Shown: in pieces, positions 7,978 through 15,971 of the stretch
How positions within the stretch are numbered: position 1 is the first letter of the stretch
How the letters are laid out: each line of letters begins with the position of its first letter
Source: Candidatus Sumerlaeia bacterium
Lineage (GTDB): Bacteria; Sumerlaeota; Sumerlaeia; JADFCW01
Assembly (NCBI GenBank): GCA_026415575.1
Contig: JAOAGV010000004.1
Location: 1-35,436, forward strand
Length of the DNA stretch: 35,436 nt
Reading direction: 5' to 3'
The notes under the pieces: model-generated
Seen by the model: the letters and a program-made list of their open reading frames with translations, nothing else
The model's database searches: none
Told to the model about the DNA's origin: nothing
Made by a program: the position numbers and the translations under genes

Positions 7978-9465
7978 GTGACTCTCAAACCCTCGATAGA
8001 AGAATTTGCCGAAAAAGCACGGGCGGGGAATCTCATCCCCGTTTATGAAGAAATTCTTGCCGACATGGAGACCCCCGTGTCGGCCTTTTTGAAGATCGCC
8101 GGCCAAAGCCGCCATGCTTTCTTGCTCGAAAGCGTTGAACAGGGCGAAAACATCGGGCGGTTCTCGTTTCTCGGCAGCGATCCCGAGCTGGTTTTCGAGT
8201 GCCGGGGCAAGCAGGTCACCATTACCGAGCAGGGCGAGCGCCGCCGTATCGAGGTCGAGCGCGCCCCGCTCAACCAGCTGCGCGAGGTGCTCCGCCGTTA
8301 CCGTCCCGTGCCCGATCCCGAATTGCCGCCGTTCACCGGCGGCGTGGTCGGCTATGTCAGCTATGACATGGTGCGCGACTTCGAGCGGCTGCCGTCGCTC
8401 AAGCCCGACGACATCGGGGCGCCGGACGCCCATTTCATTCTCGCCGACACGTTTGTCATCTTCGATCACGTCAAGCGGAAGATCATCCTTCTGACCAACG
8501 CGCACGTGGCCGCGCCGCGCGATGCTGAAATCGCTTATGAGCGCGCCGCCGCCAAGATCGCCGTCTTGCGCGACAAGCTCAACCAGCCGCTGGTTCGCCC
8601 CCAACGGCCCGATGCCGCACCGGCTGCCGTCGAACCGAAGTCCAATTTTACCCGCGAGGCCTACTACGACGTGGTCGAGCGCTGCAAAGAGTATATTCGC
8701 GCCGGCGACATCGTGCAGGTGGTTCCCAGCCAGCGGTGGCACATGCCCCTGCCGTGCGATCCGTTCGACATCTATCGTGCGCTGCGGACGGTCAATCCGT
8801 CGCCCTACATGTTTTATCTCAAGGCCGACGCCCTTCATCTGGCCGGCTCCAGTCCCGAAACGCTGGTCAAACTGATTGGCGAAACGATTACCGTCCGCCC
8901 CATTGCCGGCACGCGGCGGCGCGGGCGGACGCCCGAAGAAGACAAGGCGCTCGAGCGGGAACTTCTGGCCGACCCCAAGGAGCGTGCCGAACACGTTATG
9001 CTGGTGGACCTTGGCCGAAACGACGTCGGGCGCGTTGCCCGCTACGGCACCGTGCGCGTGACCGACCTCATGGTGGTCGAGCGCTATTCGCACGTCATGC
9101 ACATTGTGTCGAACGTCGAGGGGCAAATCCGTCCGGGGCTCGACGCCTTCGACGTGCTGCGGGCGTGCTTTCCGGCGGGCACGCTGACCGGCGCGCCGAA
9201 AATCCGCGCCATGGAAATCATCGAAGAGATGGAGCCGCAGCGACGCGGACCCTACGGCGGCGCGATGGGCTATGTCGGGTTCAACGGCAATCTCGACGCC
9301 TGTATCACCATCCGCACCGTCGTGGTCAAAGGCAATGACTGCTACGTGCAGGCCGGCGGGGGCGTTGTGGCCGATTCGGTGCCCGAACTGGAGTTCAAGG
9401 AGACGGAGAACAAGGCGCGCGGCCTTATGCGCGCCATCGAAATGGCCGCTCGAGGACTGACATGA
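7978..9465 (+). CDS. trpE: Anthranilate synthase component I
   Basis: 495 residues, GTG start. It catalyses formation of anthranilate from chorismate, with ammonia delivered by TrpG, the first committed step of tryptophan synthesis in the cytosol. The N-terminal domain carries the exact tryptophan-binding LLESx10S motif (L49 to S63), so feedback inhibition by tryptophan is expected. The chorismate-binding domain covers about 220-490, with [46 protein letters not shown] and YGGAMGY. The LLES motif and the adjacent trpG favour TrpE over PabB. The stop codon overlaps the trpG start by four bases (ATGA), a sign of translational coupling. Confidence 0.96.
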   Translation: MTLKPSIEEFAEKARAGNLIPVYEEILADMETPVSAFLKIAGQSRHAFLLESVEQGENIGRFSFLGSDPELVFECRGKQVTITEQGERRRIEVERAPLNQLREVLRRYRPVPDPELPPFTGGVVGYVSYDMVRDFERLPSLKPDDIGAPDAHFILADTFVIFDHVKRKIILLTNAHVAAPRDAEIAYERAAAKIAVLRDKLNQPLVRPQRPDAAPAAVEPKSNFTREAYYDVVERCKEYIRAGDIVQVVPSQRWHMPLPCDPFDIYRALRTVNPSPYMFYLKADALHLAGSSPETLVKLIGETITVRPIAGTRRRGRTPEEDKALERELLADPKERAEHVMLVDLGRNDVGRVARYGTVRVTDLMVVERYSHVMHIVSNVEGQIRPGLDAFDVLRACFPAGTLTGAPKIRAMEIIEEMEPQRRGPYGGAMGYVGFNGNLDACITIRTVVVKGNDCYVQAGGGVVADSVPELEFKETENKARGLMRAIEMAARGLT

Positions 9466-10034
9466 TTCTGGTCATAGACAACTACGACTCGTTCACGTAT
9501 AATCTGGTGCAATATCTGGGCGATCTGGGTGCGGAGCTTCGCGTCTTTCGCAACGACGAGGTCTCGCTCGATGCCGTCGAAAAACTCGGCCCCGAGCGCA
9601 TTGTCATTTCGCCCGGCCCGTGCACGCCGAAGGAGGCGGGCATTTCGCGCGACGTCATCCGGCGCTTCGGCCCGCGCATCCCGCTGCTGGGCGTCTGCCT
9701 TGGCCATCAGGCCATCGGCGATGTCTATGGCGGCGAGGTGGTGCGTGCCGACCGTGTCTGGCACGGCAAAACTTCGATGATCCACCACGACGGACGCGAC
9801 GTCTTCCGCGGCCTGCCCAACCCGTTCGAGGCCACGCGCTATCACTCGCTGATCGTGCGGCGCGAGTCGCTGCCGCCGTGTCTGGAAATCACCGCGTGGA
9901 CCGACGACGGGCTGATCATGGGCCTGCGCCACCGCGAGCACCCGGTCTGGGGCGTCCAGTTTCATCCGGAGTCCATTTTGACGGCACCGGGCAAGGACCT
10001 GCTGCGAAATTTCCTCTCGCTGGGGAAACCCTGA
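9462..10034 (+). CDS. trpG: Anthranilate synthase component II, glutamine amidotransferase
   Basis: 190 residues, a full-length class I glutamine amidotransferase that hydrolyses glutamine and channels ammonia to TrpE. The catalytic triad is visible: C79 in [12 protein letters not shown], with H168 and E170 in [11 protein letters not shown]. The opening [20 protein letters not shown] is characteristic of TrpG/PabA. It is coupled to trpE by a 4-base overlap. It could also serve an unlinked aminodeoxychorismate synthase, as PabA/TrpG proteins do in some bacteria; the window cannot tell. Confidence 0.95.
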   Translation: MILVIDNYDSFTYNLVQYLGDLGAELRVFRNDEVSLDAVEKLGPERIVISPGPCTPKEAGISRDVIRRFGPRIPLLGVCLGHQAIGDVYGGEVVRADRVWHGKTSMIHHDGRDVFRGLPNPFEATRYHSLIVRRESLPPCLEITAWTDDGLIMGLRHREHPVWGVQFHPESILTAPGKDLLRNFLSLGKP

Positions 10035-10107
10035 GCGCGTTGAGCAACGAAGCGAAAACGGATCGGGATAAAGGGGATGGTTGTTGGGCGACTGCCGATG
10101 GCGAAAA

Positions 10108-10125
10108 GTCCCGCAAATGCGGGAC
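10108..10125. repeat. Perfect hairpin in the trpG-trpD spacer
   Basis: GTCCCGC (10108-10114), loop AAAT, GCGGGAC (10119-10125): seven perfect base pairs. It is followed by a second palindrome, CAAACTGAAGTTTG. No T-run follows, so it is not a canonical terminator. It may be a dispersed palindromic repeat or a processing/attenuation structure between trpG and trpD. Confidence 0.6.
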
Positions 10126-10152
10126 CAGACACGACAAACTGAAGTTTGAATT

Positions 10153-10233
10153 ATGAGCAGCGTAAAAGAGACGTTTTTTCCCTCTCCAGATAACGCAGAA
10201 ATTCGATTGTCGCAGCAAGGAGCTCCGCAATGA
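10153..10233 (+). CDS. Possible 26-residue upstream ORF coupled to trpD
   Basis: ATG at 10153 opens a frame of 26 codons (MSSVKETFFPSP... ending SQQGAPQ). Its TGA stop (10231-10233) overlaps the trpD ATG in an ATGA arrangement. It contains no Trp codon and resembles no known peptide. The trpD Shine-Dalgarno sequence AAGGAG lies inside it, so ribosomes finishing this frame could reinitiate at trpD. It has no clear ribosome site of its own, and the overlap may be accidental. Confidence 0.22.
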   Translation: MSSVKETFFPSPDNAEIRLSQQGAPQ

Positions 10234-11288
10234 TTCGCGAAGCAATCGGCCAGCTGGTGGCGGGCGATGAGTTGACGGGCGAGGCGGCGCGCGCCGTCGC
10301 GCTCGAAATTCTTTCGGGCGAGGCCACGCCCTGCCAAATTGCCTCATTCCTGACCGCGCTTCGCATTCGCGGCCACACCGCGGCGCATGTTCTCGGCTTC
10401 GTGCAAGCCATGCGCGAGAAGGCCACTCGCATCGCCGCGCCCGAAGGCGTCATTCTCGACACGTGCGGCACGGGCGGCGATGATCTGGGGACGTTCAACA
10501 TCTCGACAACCGCCATGTTTCTGGCCGCCGGCGCGGGCGTCCGCGTAGCCAAACACGGCAACCGCGCGATGTCCAGCCGCTGCGGCAGTGCCGATGTGCT
10601 GACCGCGCTGGGCGTGAAGATTGATTGCAGTCCGGCGCTGTCTGAACGCTGCCTCCACGAACTCGGCGTGTGTTTCCTGTTTGCCCCGTTGTATCACACG
10701 GCAATGAAACATGCCGTGCAGCCGCGCCGCGAAATCGGCCATCGAACGATTTTCAACCTTGCAGGCCCCCTGTGCAATCCGGCGGGTGCCACGCATCAGC
10801 TGATCGGCGTCTATGACGCCCCGCTCGGCTCCATGTTCGCCGAGGTGCTTCGCATGCTGGGATGCCGCCGCGCGCTGATTGTCCATGGCGCCGATGGCCT
10901 CGATGAAATTTCGGTCACGGCGCCGACTGAATTGACCGAGTTGCGCGACGGCAAAATCCGCGCATGGACGGTGACACCCCGCGATCTCGGTTTCAAGCAT
11001 ACGGCCGCTCTTGCCGACCTGCGCGCCGCCGAAGACGCCGCCGGCAATGCGGCCATAACTCTTGCGATTTTGCGCGGCGAGGAGACCGGCCCGCGCGCCG
11101 AGGTCGCACTGGCCAACGCCGGCGCCGCTCTCTATGTCGCCGAGCAGGCAGACACGTTGTGCGAGGGTATCGAACTGGCGCGCAAGGCCCTTGCTTCGGG
11201 CGCCGCACTGGCAAAACTGGACGCACTGCGGCAGATGACGAATCTGGATGAGAGAAAAGAGAATCCAAGCACAGATTCACACAGATGA
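10230..11288 (+). CDS. trpD: Anthranilate phosphoribosyltransferase
   Basis: 352 residues. It transfers phosphoribose from PRPP to anthranilate, the second step of tryptophan synthesis. PRPP/Mg-binding motifs are intact: DTCGTGGDDLGTFNIST (77-93) and KHGNRAMSSRCGSAD (108-122), with HPA-type anthranilate site sequence FLFAPLYHTAMKHA and the second metal motif DGLDEIS. AAGGAG eight bases upstream fixes the ATG start. It is separated from trpG by 195 bases holding a hairpin. The last residues, ENPSTDSHR, are encoded by a CACAGATT tandem repeat and extend beyond the usual C-terminus, so the original stop has probably been replaced. No trpC, F, B or A is in the window. Confidence 0.95.
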   Translation: MIREAIGQLVAGDELTGEAARAVALEILSGEATPCQIASFLTALRIRGHTAAHVLGFVQAMREKATRIAAPEGVILDTCGTGGDDLGTFNISTTAMFLAAGAGVRVAKHGNRAMSSRCGSADVLTALGVKIDCSPALSERCLHELGVCFLFAPLYHTAMKHAVQPRREIGHRTIFNLAGPLCNPAGATHQLIGVYDAPLGSMFAEVLRMLGCRRALIVHGADGLDEISVTAPTELTELRDGKIRAWTVTPRDLGFKHTAALADLRAAEDAAGNAAITLAILRGEETGPRAEVALANAGAALYVAEQADTLCEGIELARKALASGAALAKLDALRQMTNLDERKENPSTDSHR

Positions 11289-11299
11289 ACACAGATTGT
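11270..11299. repeat. Three 10-bp tandem copies of CACAGATKNW at the trpD 3' end
   Basis: CACAGATTCA, CACAGATGAA and CACAGATTGT are consecutive. The first two form the end of the trpD reading frame and contain its TGA stop. Similar CACAGATT runs are common intergenic repeats in bacterial genomes; here the repeat has entered a coding 3' end. Confidence 0.7.
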
Positions 11300-11468
11300 T
11301 GAGGTTCGCGCGACCGGTTGACACGAAAAATGCACAGTCTTGGGTATTTTTCGGCGCTTCTCCGAGTAGTGTAGCCGTCAACCGTTTTGGCATACTTCAA
11401 TCGGTGTGCATTCCCCAAACCAATCTCACTCCGTGTGAACCTGTGGTTGGAGAAAGAAAAGCACTGCA

Positions 11469-11912
11469 ATGGCGGGTCTGGAACCGCATTTCGGCGACCG
11501 GATTGCCGAACGCCTCGAACGGCTGAAGCAACTGCCGGCGAAAATCGGGGGAATCGAGCTGATCATCTTGTTCGGTTCTCTGGCCACCGGAACGCATCAT
11601 TCGCTCAGCGATATTGACTTGGCGTTTCAGGTGAGGCATCTCGATGCCTTGACACGCGGCAGAATCTTGAGGGAAACATCCGAGGCCCTCGAAACCGATG
11701 CAGTGGATATTGTCTTTCTCAATGACGATCTACCCTACCGGCTAAGATACGAAATCGCCTGGAACGGCAAGCCGCTGTTCGAGGCCCGGCCGGGTTTGCT
11801 TTCGGATTTCAAGGTTCTCGCTTGGGCATTGTGGGCGGATTTCAAACCGCTCGCCGACTGGCAGCGCCGCGTTTTTTGGGAACGTGTCGAAAAAACGGGA
11901 TTTGGGAAATGA
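11469..11912 (+). CDS. mntA: MntA-type minimal nucleotidyltransferase antitoxin
   Basis: 147 residues. The nucleotidyltransferase signature is exact: G36-S37, ten residues, D48-I-D50 (FGSLATGTHHSLSDIDLAF), with a third acidic residue at D80 (DAVDIVFLN). In the HepT/MntA type VII system this enzyme AMPylates a tyrosine of HepT and so neutralises it. The ATG is overlapped by the downstream gene: its TGA stop shares four bases with the hepT ATG. A TTGACA lies at 11318-11323, but no convincing -10 box accompanies it, so I do not call a promoter. The pair stands between the trp genes and galU, a typical position for a mobile chromosomal toxin-antitoxin module. Confidence 0.88.
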   Translation: MAGLEPHFGDRIAERLERLKQLPAKIGGIELIILFGSLATGTHHSLSDIDLAFQVRHLDALTRGRILRETSEALETDAVDIVFLNDDLPYRLRYEIAWNGKPLFEARPGLLSDFKVLAWALWADFKPLADWQRRVFWERVEKTGFGK

Positions 11913-12331
11913 CCCGCGAGTCCATGGAAAAACATCTCTGGCTGATTGACGCGAACCTTCGCGAACTTGCCGCCAAGAAGGCTCTGCCCGAAAACCAGTT
12001 TTGCGCGGATACCACGGTCCAGTCGGCCGTGGTCAACTGGGTCGTTCAATTGGTGGAGAGTTGCTCCAAGATGGCCATTGCGATCATCAATCTCCGCCGG
12101 CTCAAACCCAGCGAAACCTATCGCGGGGTCTTCGCCGCGCTTGGCCGCAGCGGCGTCATCACACCCGAGCTGCAAAGCCGCATGGAGGCGTTGGTCGCAT
12201 TCCGAAACGCCGCCGTTCACATCTATTGGGACGTTACGCCGCGGGAAATCTATCACATACTCCAGAACGATCTCGGAGCGATCGAAGAGTTTGCTCGAAT
12301 TGCCAAAACCATTCTGGTCGAATCCCAATAA
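11909..12331 (+). CDS. hepT: HepT-type ribonuclease toxin (HEPN/DUF86)
   Basis: 140 residues, all-alpha HEPN fold. The active-site motif Rx4HxY is intact as R99-NAAV-H104-I-Y106, so the RNase site and the tyrosine that MntA modifies are both present. HepT toxins cleave RNA or tRNA when not AMPylated. The ATG chosen gives MTRESMEKHLW and overlaps the mntA stop by ATGA; the frame is open further upstream but that would run into mntA coding sequence. The stop is 11 bases before the galU start and overlaps the region carrying its AGGAG, so galU is likely to be cotranscribed. No truncation or frameshift is seen, so the module looks functional. Confidence 0.88.
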   Translation: MTRESMEKHLWLIDANLRELAAKKALPENQFCADTTVQSAVVNWVVQLVESCSKMAIAIINLRRLKPSETYRGVFAALGRSGVITPELQSRMEALVAFRNAAVHIYWDVTPREIYHILQNDLGAIEEFARIAKTILVESQ

Positions 12332-12342
12332 GGAGCATTCCC

Positions 12343-13386
12343 TTGGCCAACAATCACAAAGTCAAAGGCGTCATCGTCGGCGCCGGTTACGGCACGCGGT
12401 TCCTGCCGCTGACCAAAACGATCCCCAAAGAGATGATCCCGCTGGTGGACCGTCCCACGATTGATTTTGTCATTCAGGAGTTTATCGAGGCGGGCATCGA
12501 AGAGGTGGCGTTCATCAGTTCGCGCCGGAAAAAAGCCGTCGAGGATTACTTCGACCGCGAGTTCGAACTGGACTGGTTCCTGCGCGACCGCAACGCCATC
12601 GAGCAGCTACCCACCATCCAGCCCGTCCCCCTGATGGTGGCCTCAATCCGCCAGGACGACATGCGCGGCACGGGCCACGCCATTCTGCAGGCGCGTCCGG
12701 TGGTCGGCGACGGCCCGTTTGTTGTCGCCTACCCCGACGATGTGTTTATCGGCGGCCGGTCGTTCTCCAAAATCCTCATCGAGGCCTATCTGGAAACGGG
12801 CAAGTCGGTTTTGGGTGTTGTCGAGGCGGGCCCGGAGATTTCGCGCCTGTCCTCGATCGAATACGAGGGCGAGCGGCCGATTCTCAGCGTCAAGCGTGTG
12901 GTGGAAAAACCCGCTCCCGGCACCGAGCCGTCGAACATCGCCTCGATCGGCCGGTATCTGTTCACGCCCGAATTGCTCGAACTGCTCGACCGCGGCTGGA
13001 AGCGCCACAAAGGCCCGGGCGAGTTCTACCACACCGATGCAATCAACACCATGGCAGCGCAGGGACACGTCTGCGCGGTCTTTGCGGAAGGCCGGCGCCT
13101 CGATGTCGGCACGCCCGAAACCTATCTCGAAGCCTTCGTCGAGTATGCCCTGAGCGAACCGCGCTGGCGGCCGATGATGCTCGAACTGATCCTGAGGGTG
13201 GCCAAACGCGAGTTCCAAATGTTCGAGTTCCTGACCCCCGATGACGCGCGGCTGCGCGACAAGGCGCTCGAAGCGCTTCGCGCGCTATCCTATTCCGAGC
13301 GCGAGTGGATTCCGCAGGCCATGCGCTGGCTCGAACGCACTACCAGCATCATCCGCGCCCTCGAAAACCAAGAGAAGAAAAAATAG
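12343..13386 (+). CDS. galU: UTP-glucose-1-phosphate uridylyltransferase-like nucleotidyltransferase
   Basis: 347 residues from a TTG start, chosen because AGGAG (12331-12335) is seven bases upstream and an in-frame ATG does not occur before the conserved motif. The N-terminus GVIVGAGYGTRFLPLTKTIP followed by KEMIPLVDRP is the GalU/RmlA nucleotide-binding loop; D-D-M-R-G-T-G-H and VVAYPDDVFI give the product-binding region, and VVEKP is the sugar-site lysine motif. It would make UDP-glucose for polysaccharide and cell-wall synthesis. The C-terminal 70 residues (from about 275) are helical and not part of typical GalU, so a different NDP-sugar product is possible. It directly follows hepT. Confidence 0.85.
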   Translation: MANNHKVKGVIVGAGYGTRFLPLTKTIPKEMIPLVDRPTIDFVIQEFIEAGIEEVAFISSRRKKAVEDYFDREFELDWFLRDRNAIEQLPTIQPVPLMVASIRQDDMRGTGHAILQARPVVGDGPFVVAYPDDVFIGGRSFSKILIEAYLETGKSVLGVVEAGPEISRLSSIEYEGERPILSVKRVVEKPAPGTEPSNIASIGRYLFTPELLELLDRGWKRHKGPGEFYHTDAINTMAAQGHVCAVFAEGRRLDVGTPETYLEAFVEYALSEPRWRPMMLELILRVAKREFQMFEFLTPDDARLRDKALEALRALSYSEREWIPQAMRWLERTTSIIRALENQEKKK

Positions 13387-13521
13387 CTTCATGCGGCAGG
13401 CAGATGCGGCCCCCGTTCGGTCGGGTGCCGACACCTGCTGTTGGGGTGCGCGGCTGAAGGTATGTTGAGACCGGTGCGTACACGATGCAGCGGTTCGCGC
13501 AAATGAATTGGTGTGGCCTGT

Positions 13522-14232
13522 TTATCGTTTTGAAACGCGCGCCCGGAGGATTTTTTCTACATCGGCCACCATAGATTTGGCAATGTTGGCAAACAACGTG
13601 TCATAATTGAAATCTTCTGACATGTAGTAAAGCCACGACCATTGAACGCTGCTCGCCTCGTAGCGGCTCTCCAAGACGACTTCGCCGGTCTTGTTGTCCT
13701 TGAGGACAAGCGCGATCTGGAGGTCATTGCGAACACGCGCAGCCGGCGCTCCGACAAACCAGAGCAACGGCCCATAAACCGACAGGCCATATGTGATCAT
13801 ATAACCTTTGTAATGGGTTGACAAAAGCCTTCCCTCCAAAACCAGATCACCTTCACTTGGCCGATTTGTAAAGAAGACTTCCCGAAAAATCTTGGTTTTT
13901 TCCAATTCCGCTGCCGTCGCTTTAGCCAAGTCTTCGGCAGGTTTGAACATCCATAGGCCGCTGGTTGCATGAATTTGCACGCCTTCCGGAGCGCCCAAAT
14001 CCTGCCAGCCAAAAGGCATAAGGGGAATCAAATACAGCGCCATGTAGTTTTTGTTCACATTAGGCCGTTCATCTGTAAACGGCGGTACGGCAACCGACTT
14101 GTTCAGCAACGGTGCGCCGGCCACGGCCGCTGCCTTCGGCGCATAAACCCACATCTTTTGTCGCGCACAACCGGAAATGAAAACCGCAAGCACTACCAAT
14201 CCCGTTAGACAGCGAGAAGTTCGTTTTAACAT
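13522..14232 (-). CDS. Lipoprotein of unknown function
   Basis: 236 residues from ATG at 14232; AGGGCGG lies eight bases upstream, better placed than the in-frame GTG at 14241. A signal peptide ends with the lipobox VFISGC, so C22 should be lipidated and the protein anchored in a membrane. The mature sequence contains SVAVPPFTDERPN, an ALYLIPLMPFGW segment and a repeated beta pattern ending in a helical tail. The start VAVPPFTD and LEKTKIFREVFF resemble envelope lipoproteins thought to act in assembly, but I do not recognise a named family. It follows the ABC ATPase gene, 176 bases downstream, on the same strand, yet has its own promoter-like boxes. GC content is lower than in its neighbours. 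Confidence 0.8.
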   Translation of the reverse strand: MLKRTSRCLTGLVVLAVFISGCARQKMWVYAPKAAAVAGAPLLNKSVAVPPFTDERPNVNKNYMALYLIPLMPFGWQDLGAPEGVQIHATSGLWMFKPAEDLAKATAAELEKTKIFREVFFTNRPSEGDLVLEGRLLSTHYKGYMITYGLSVYGPLLWFVGAPAARVRNDLQIALVLKDNKTGEVVLESRYEASSVQWSWLYYMSEDFNYDTLFANIAKSMVADVEKILRARVSKR

Positions 14233-14309
14233 GGCACACACCGCCCTATTTCGGATTATGCTTCTACAAAAGATAAACTACCGGCTACTTGCCGCTGTAT
14301 TTAAAGGTT

Positions 14310-14339
14310 ATTTTATCGAGTAATTTCGCAAATCGTCAA
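14310..14339 (-). promoter_or_regulatory. Candidate promoter of the lipoprotein gene
   Basis: On the minus strand TTGACG (14334-14339) and TAAAAT (14310-14315) are separated by 18 bases, each matching five of six consensus bases. The local sequence is AT-rich. The leader would be about 70 bases. Confidence 0.5.
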
Positions 14340-14407
14340 GTTTTTCCTTTGGATAGAGATCAAAATACCGGCCAGCCACCGGCCTTTCAACATTTGCCCG
14401 GATGCCT

Positions 14408-15430
14408 TTACAAACTTTTCCTTCCCCAGTTTCCTTCGCCCTTGCTGGTCAGCGACAGGAAAAACTCCTTCAGCGTGCGGCGGACGGGCACGATGGCCTC
14501 GACGTCAAGAACGCTCTGGCGAAGCAGGCGGCTGAGTTCCACCGGATCGCGCCGCAGTTCCACGCGGACGGTTCGCGGCCCCGCCGCCCCCATTTCGCCG
14601 GCAACCACCCGTATCCAATCGTGCCGCGCAAAGCAGCGCAGCGCCAGTGCCCGCACCGTCTCGTCGGGAAAGGTTACATCCAGCAGCGGGCTTTCATAGC
14701 GCAGAAGGTTTTCGACTGTGTCGCACGCCACCTGCCGGCCCTGATCAATGACGCAGACGCGGTCGCAGTATTCCTCGACCTCCGAGAGCAGGTGGCTCGA
14801 AACAAGCGCCGTCAGGCCGCGCTCGGCCACCAGACGCCGCAGCAGAAGCCACAGGTCGCGGTTGCCTTCGGGATCGAGGCCGTTGGTCGGTTCGTCCAAA
14901 ATAAGCAGGTCGGGCTTGTGAAGGAGGGCTTGGGCGACGCCGAGCCGCTGGCGCATGCCGTCGGAGTAGGTCGAGACCTTGTCGTCGCCGCGCGACAGCA
15001 GGCCGACGATGTCGAGTGCCTCGTCAATATGGCGGCGTTCGGCCGTTCGGGTGAGGCGTCCGAGCAATTCGAGGTTTTTCCGGCCGCTGAGATAGCCGTA
15101 GAAGGCGGGGGTTTCGATCATCGAGCCGACGCGCTGCTTGACCTCGCGGGCGTGGACCGACTGGCCGAAGATACGCACGGTGCCGCCGGTCGGACGCACC
15201 AGCCCCAGCAGCATGTAGAGCGTGGTGCTCTTGCCGGCGCCGTTGGGACCGAGGAAGCCGAAAAGCGTGCGCGGCGGAACGGAAAAGGTCAGGCCACAGA
15301 CCACCATTTTGCGGCCGTAGCGTTTTTTCAATTCGACAATCTGGATGACGTCGTCGGGCGAACTGACGGGCGGCGGGCTCACGGGCACCTCGCTTTCGAC
15401 AGGATAATGGAGTGGGCGAAAATAGGCCAT
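14408..15430 (-). CDS. ABC transporter ATP-binding protein (BcrA/DrrA-like exporter ATPase)
   Basis: 340 residues from ATG at 15430; an upstream frame extension runs through repeat DNA and is rejected. Walker A GPNGAGKST (61-69), Walker B LLILDEP (175-181) and H213 in SSHLL are intact. The signature loop is YSDGMRQRL (155-163) rather than LSGGQ, and the Q-loop region reads SMIETPAFYGYLSGRKNL. Both are typical of the BcrA/CcmA-like exporter class that drives lipid, antibiotic or polysaccharide export. A C-terminal domain of about 110 residues follows the nucleotide-binding domain. No permease gene is adjacent; the next genes are a lipoprotein and, divergently, bL25. The partner must be elsewhere, or the membrane subunit has been lost. 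Confidence 0.9.
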   Translation of the reverse strand: MAYFRPLHYPVESEVPVSPPPVSSPDDVIQIVELKKRYGRKMVVCGLTFSVPPRTLFGFLGPNGAGKSTTLYMLLGLVRPTGGTVRIFGQSVHAREVKQRVGSMIETPAFYGYLSGRKNLELLGRLTRTAERRHIDEALDIVGLLSRGDDKVSTYSDGMRQRLGVAQALLHKPDLLILDEPTNGLDPEGNRDLWLLLRRLVAERGLTALVSSHLLSEVEEYCDRVCVIDQGRQVACDTVENLLRYESPLLDVTFPDETVRALALRCFARHDWIRVVAGEMGAAGPRTVRVELRRDPVELSRLLRQSVLDVEAIVPVRRTLKEFFLSLTSKGEGNWGRKSL

Positions 15431-15471
15431 TGTTGGTCTCTTACCTTGTCGGTGGGAGAATGTCGCTTGGA

Positions 15472-15506
15472 GGATTCTGGGTTTTTGATTTTGGATTTTG
15501 GATTGA
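15472..15506. repeat. GATTTTGG-type tandem repeat
   Basis: Degenerate units built on GATTCTGG, GATTTTGG, GATTTTGG and GATTGAGG occur consecutively upstream of the ABC ATPase. No function is visible. Confidence 0.55.
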
Positions 15507-15852
15507 GGGATCGGGTGGCATTGTCTTTCGTCTGCATCGCTGCGCTTGGGAATTTCAAATCTCTTTGGCTGGCGGCTCCGGCAAAACAAGTTCGTGTTTT
15601 GTCTAAAGATGAGCAGAGCGGTTGTCAAGATTGGCAGATAGCGAGATGCTTTACACAGAATCTCACGCAAAGGCGCCAAGAGAACCAAGGAAGGCATGGA
15701 TGATTTTGCCTGAAGGGCGTCCTTTTGAGAAAAAGGAGTTCCGATCCGGTTCGGTCCAGCTGGAATCGAAGAAACAATTTGCGGCTTGGCGAAGGGAGAT
15801 TCACCTGAAAGCGGGAGAAGGTCCTGTGGGGTCGAACCGGTGGAAAAAGGCT

Positions 15853-15881
15853 TTGACACTGCCCCATCACTCCTTTATATG
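15853..15881 (+). promoter_or_regulatory. Promoter of the bL25 gene
   Basis: A perfect TTGACA (15853-15858) is followed after 17 bases by TATATG (15876-15881), four of six consensus bases. The predicted leader is about 85 bases and includes a small GCGGCAAAGCCG hairpin. Confidence 0.6.
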
Positions 15882-15971
15882 AATTTCCCGCTTTTTGCGT
15901 GAGAAGCGGCAAAGCCGTTTGAAATCAATAAAATGCGTTTCCGCTGGCGGGACGCGAAGGGAGATTGCAAG

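Larger units (their letters stand above)
15431..15971. other. Divergent gap between the ABC ATPase gene and rplY, with repeats
   Basis: 541 bases. It holds an A/T-rich tandem repeat (15472-15506), a hairpin CAAAACA/TGTTTTG with a 6-base loop (15582-15601), a stretch with TCTCACGCAAAGGCGCCAAG (15661-15680) that resembles common bacterial intergenic repeats, and the rplY promoter (15853-15881). No convincing gene is seen. Confidence 0.6.

Noticed and set aside
7891-9126. 411-codon minus-strand frame opposite trpE
   Set aside because: trpE has complete anthranilate synthase motifs and operon coupling; the antisense frame has none.
11318-11345. Promoter of mntA starting with TTGACA
   Set aside because: The -35 box is perfect, but no acceptable -10 box lies 16-19 bases downstream.
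15820-15850. tRNA-like GGGTCGAACC sequence
   Set aside because: It resembles a T-arm sequence, but no acceptor, D or anticodon stems can be drawn around it.
15431-15859. N-terminal extension of the ABC ATPase to 483 residues
   Set aside because: The added 143 residues translate tandem repeats and hairpins; ATG at 15430 gives a normal length.
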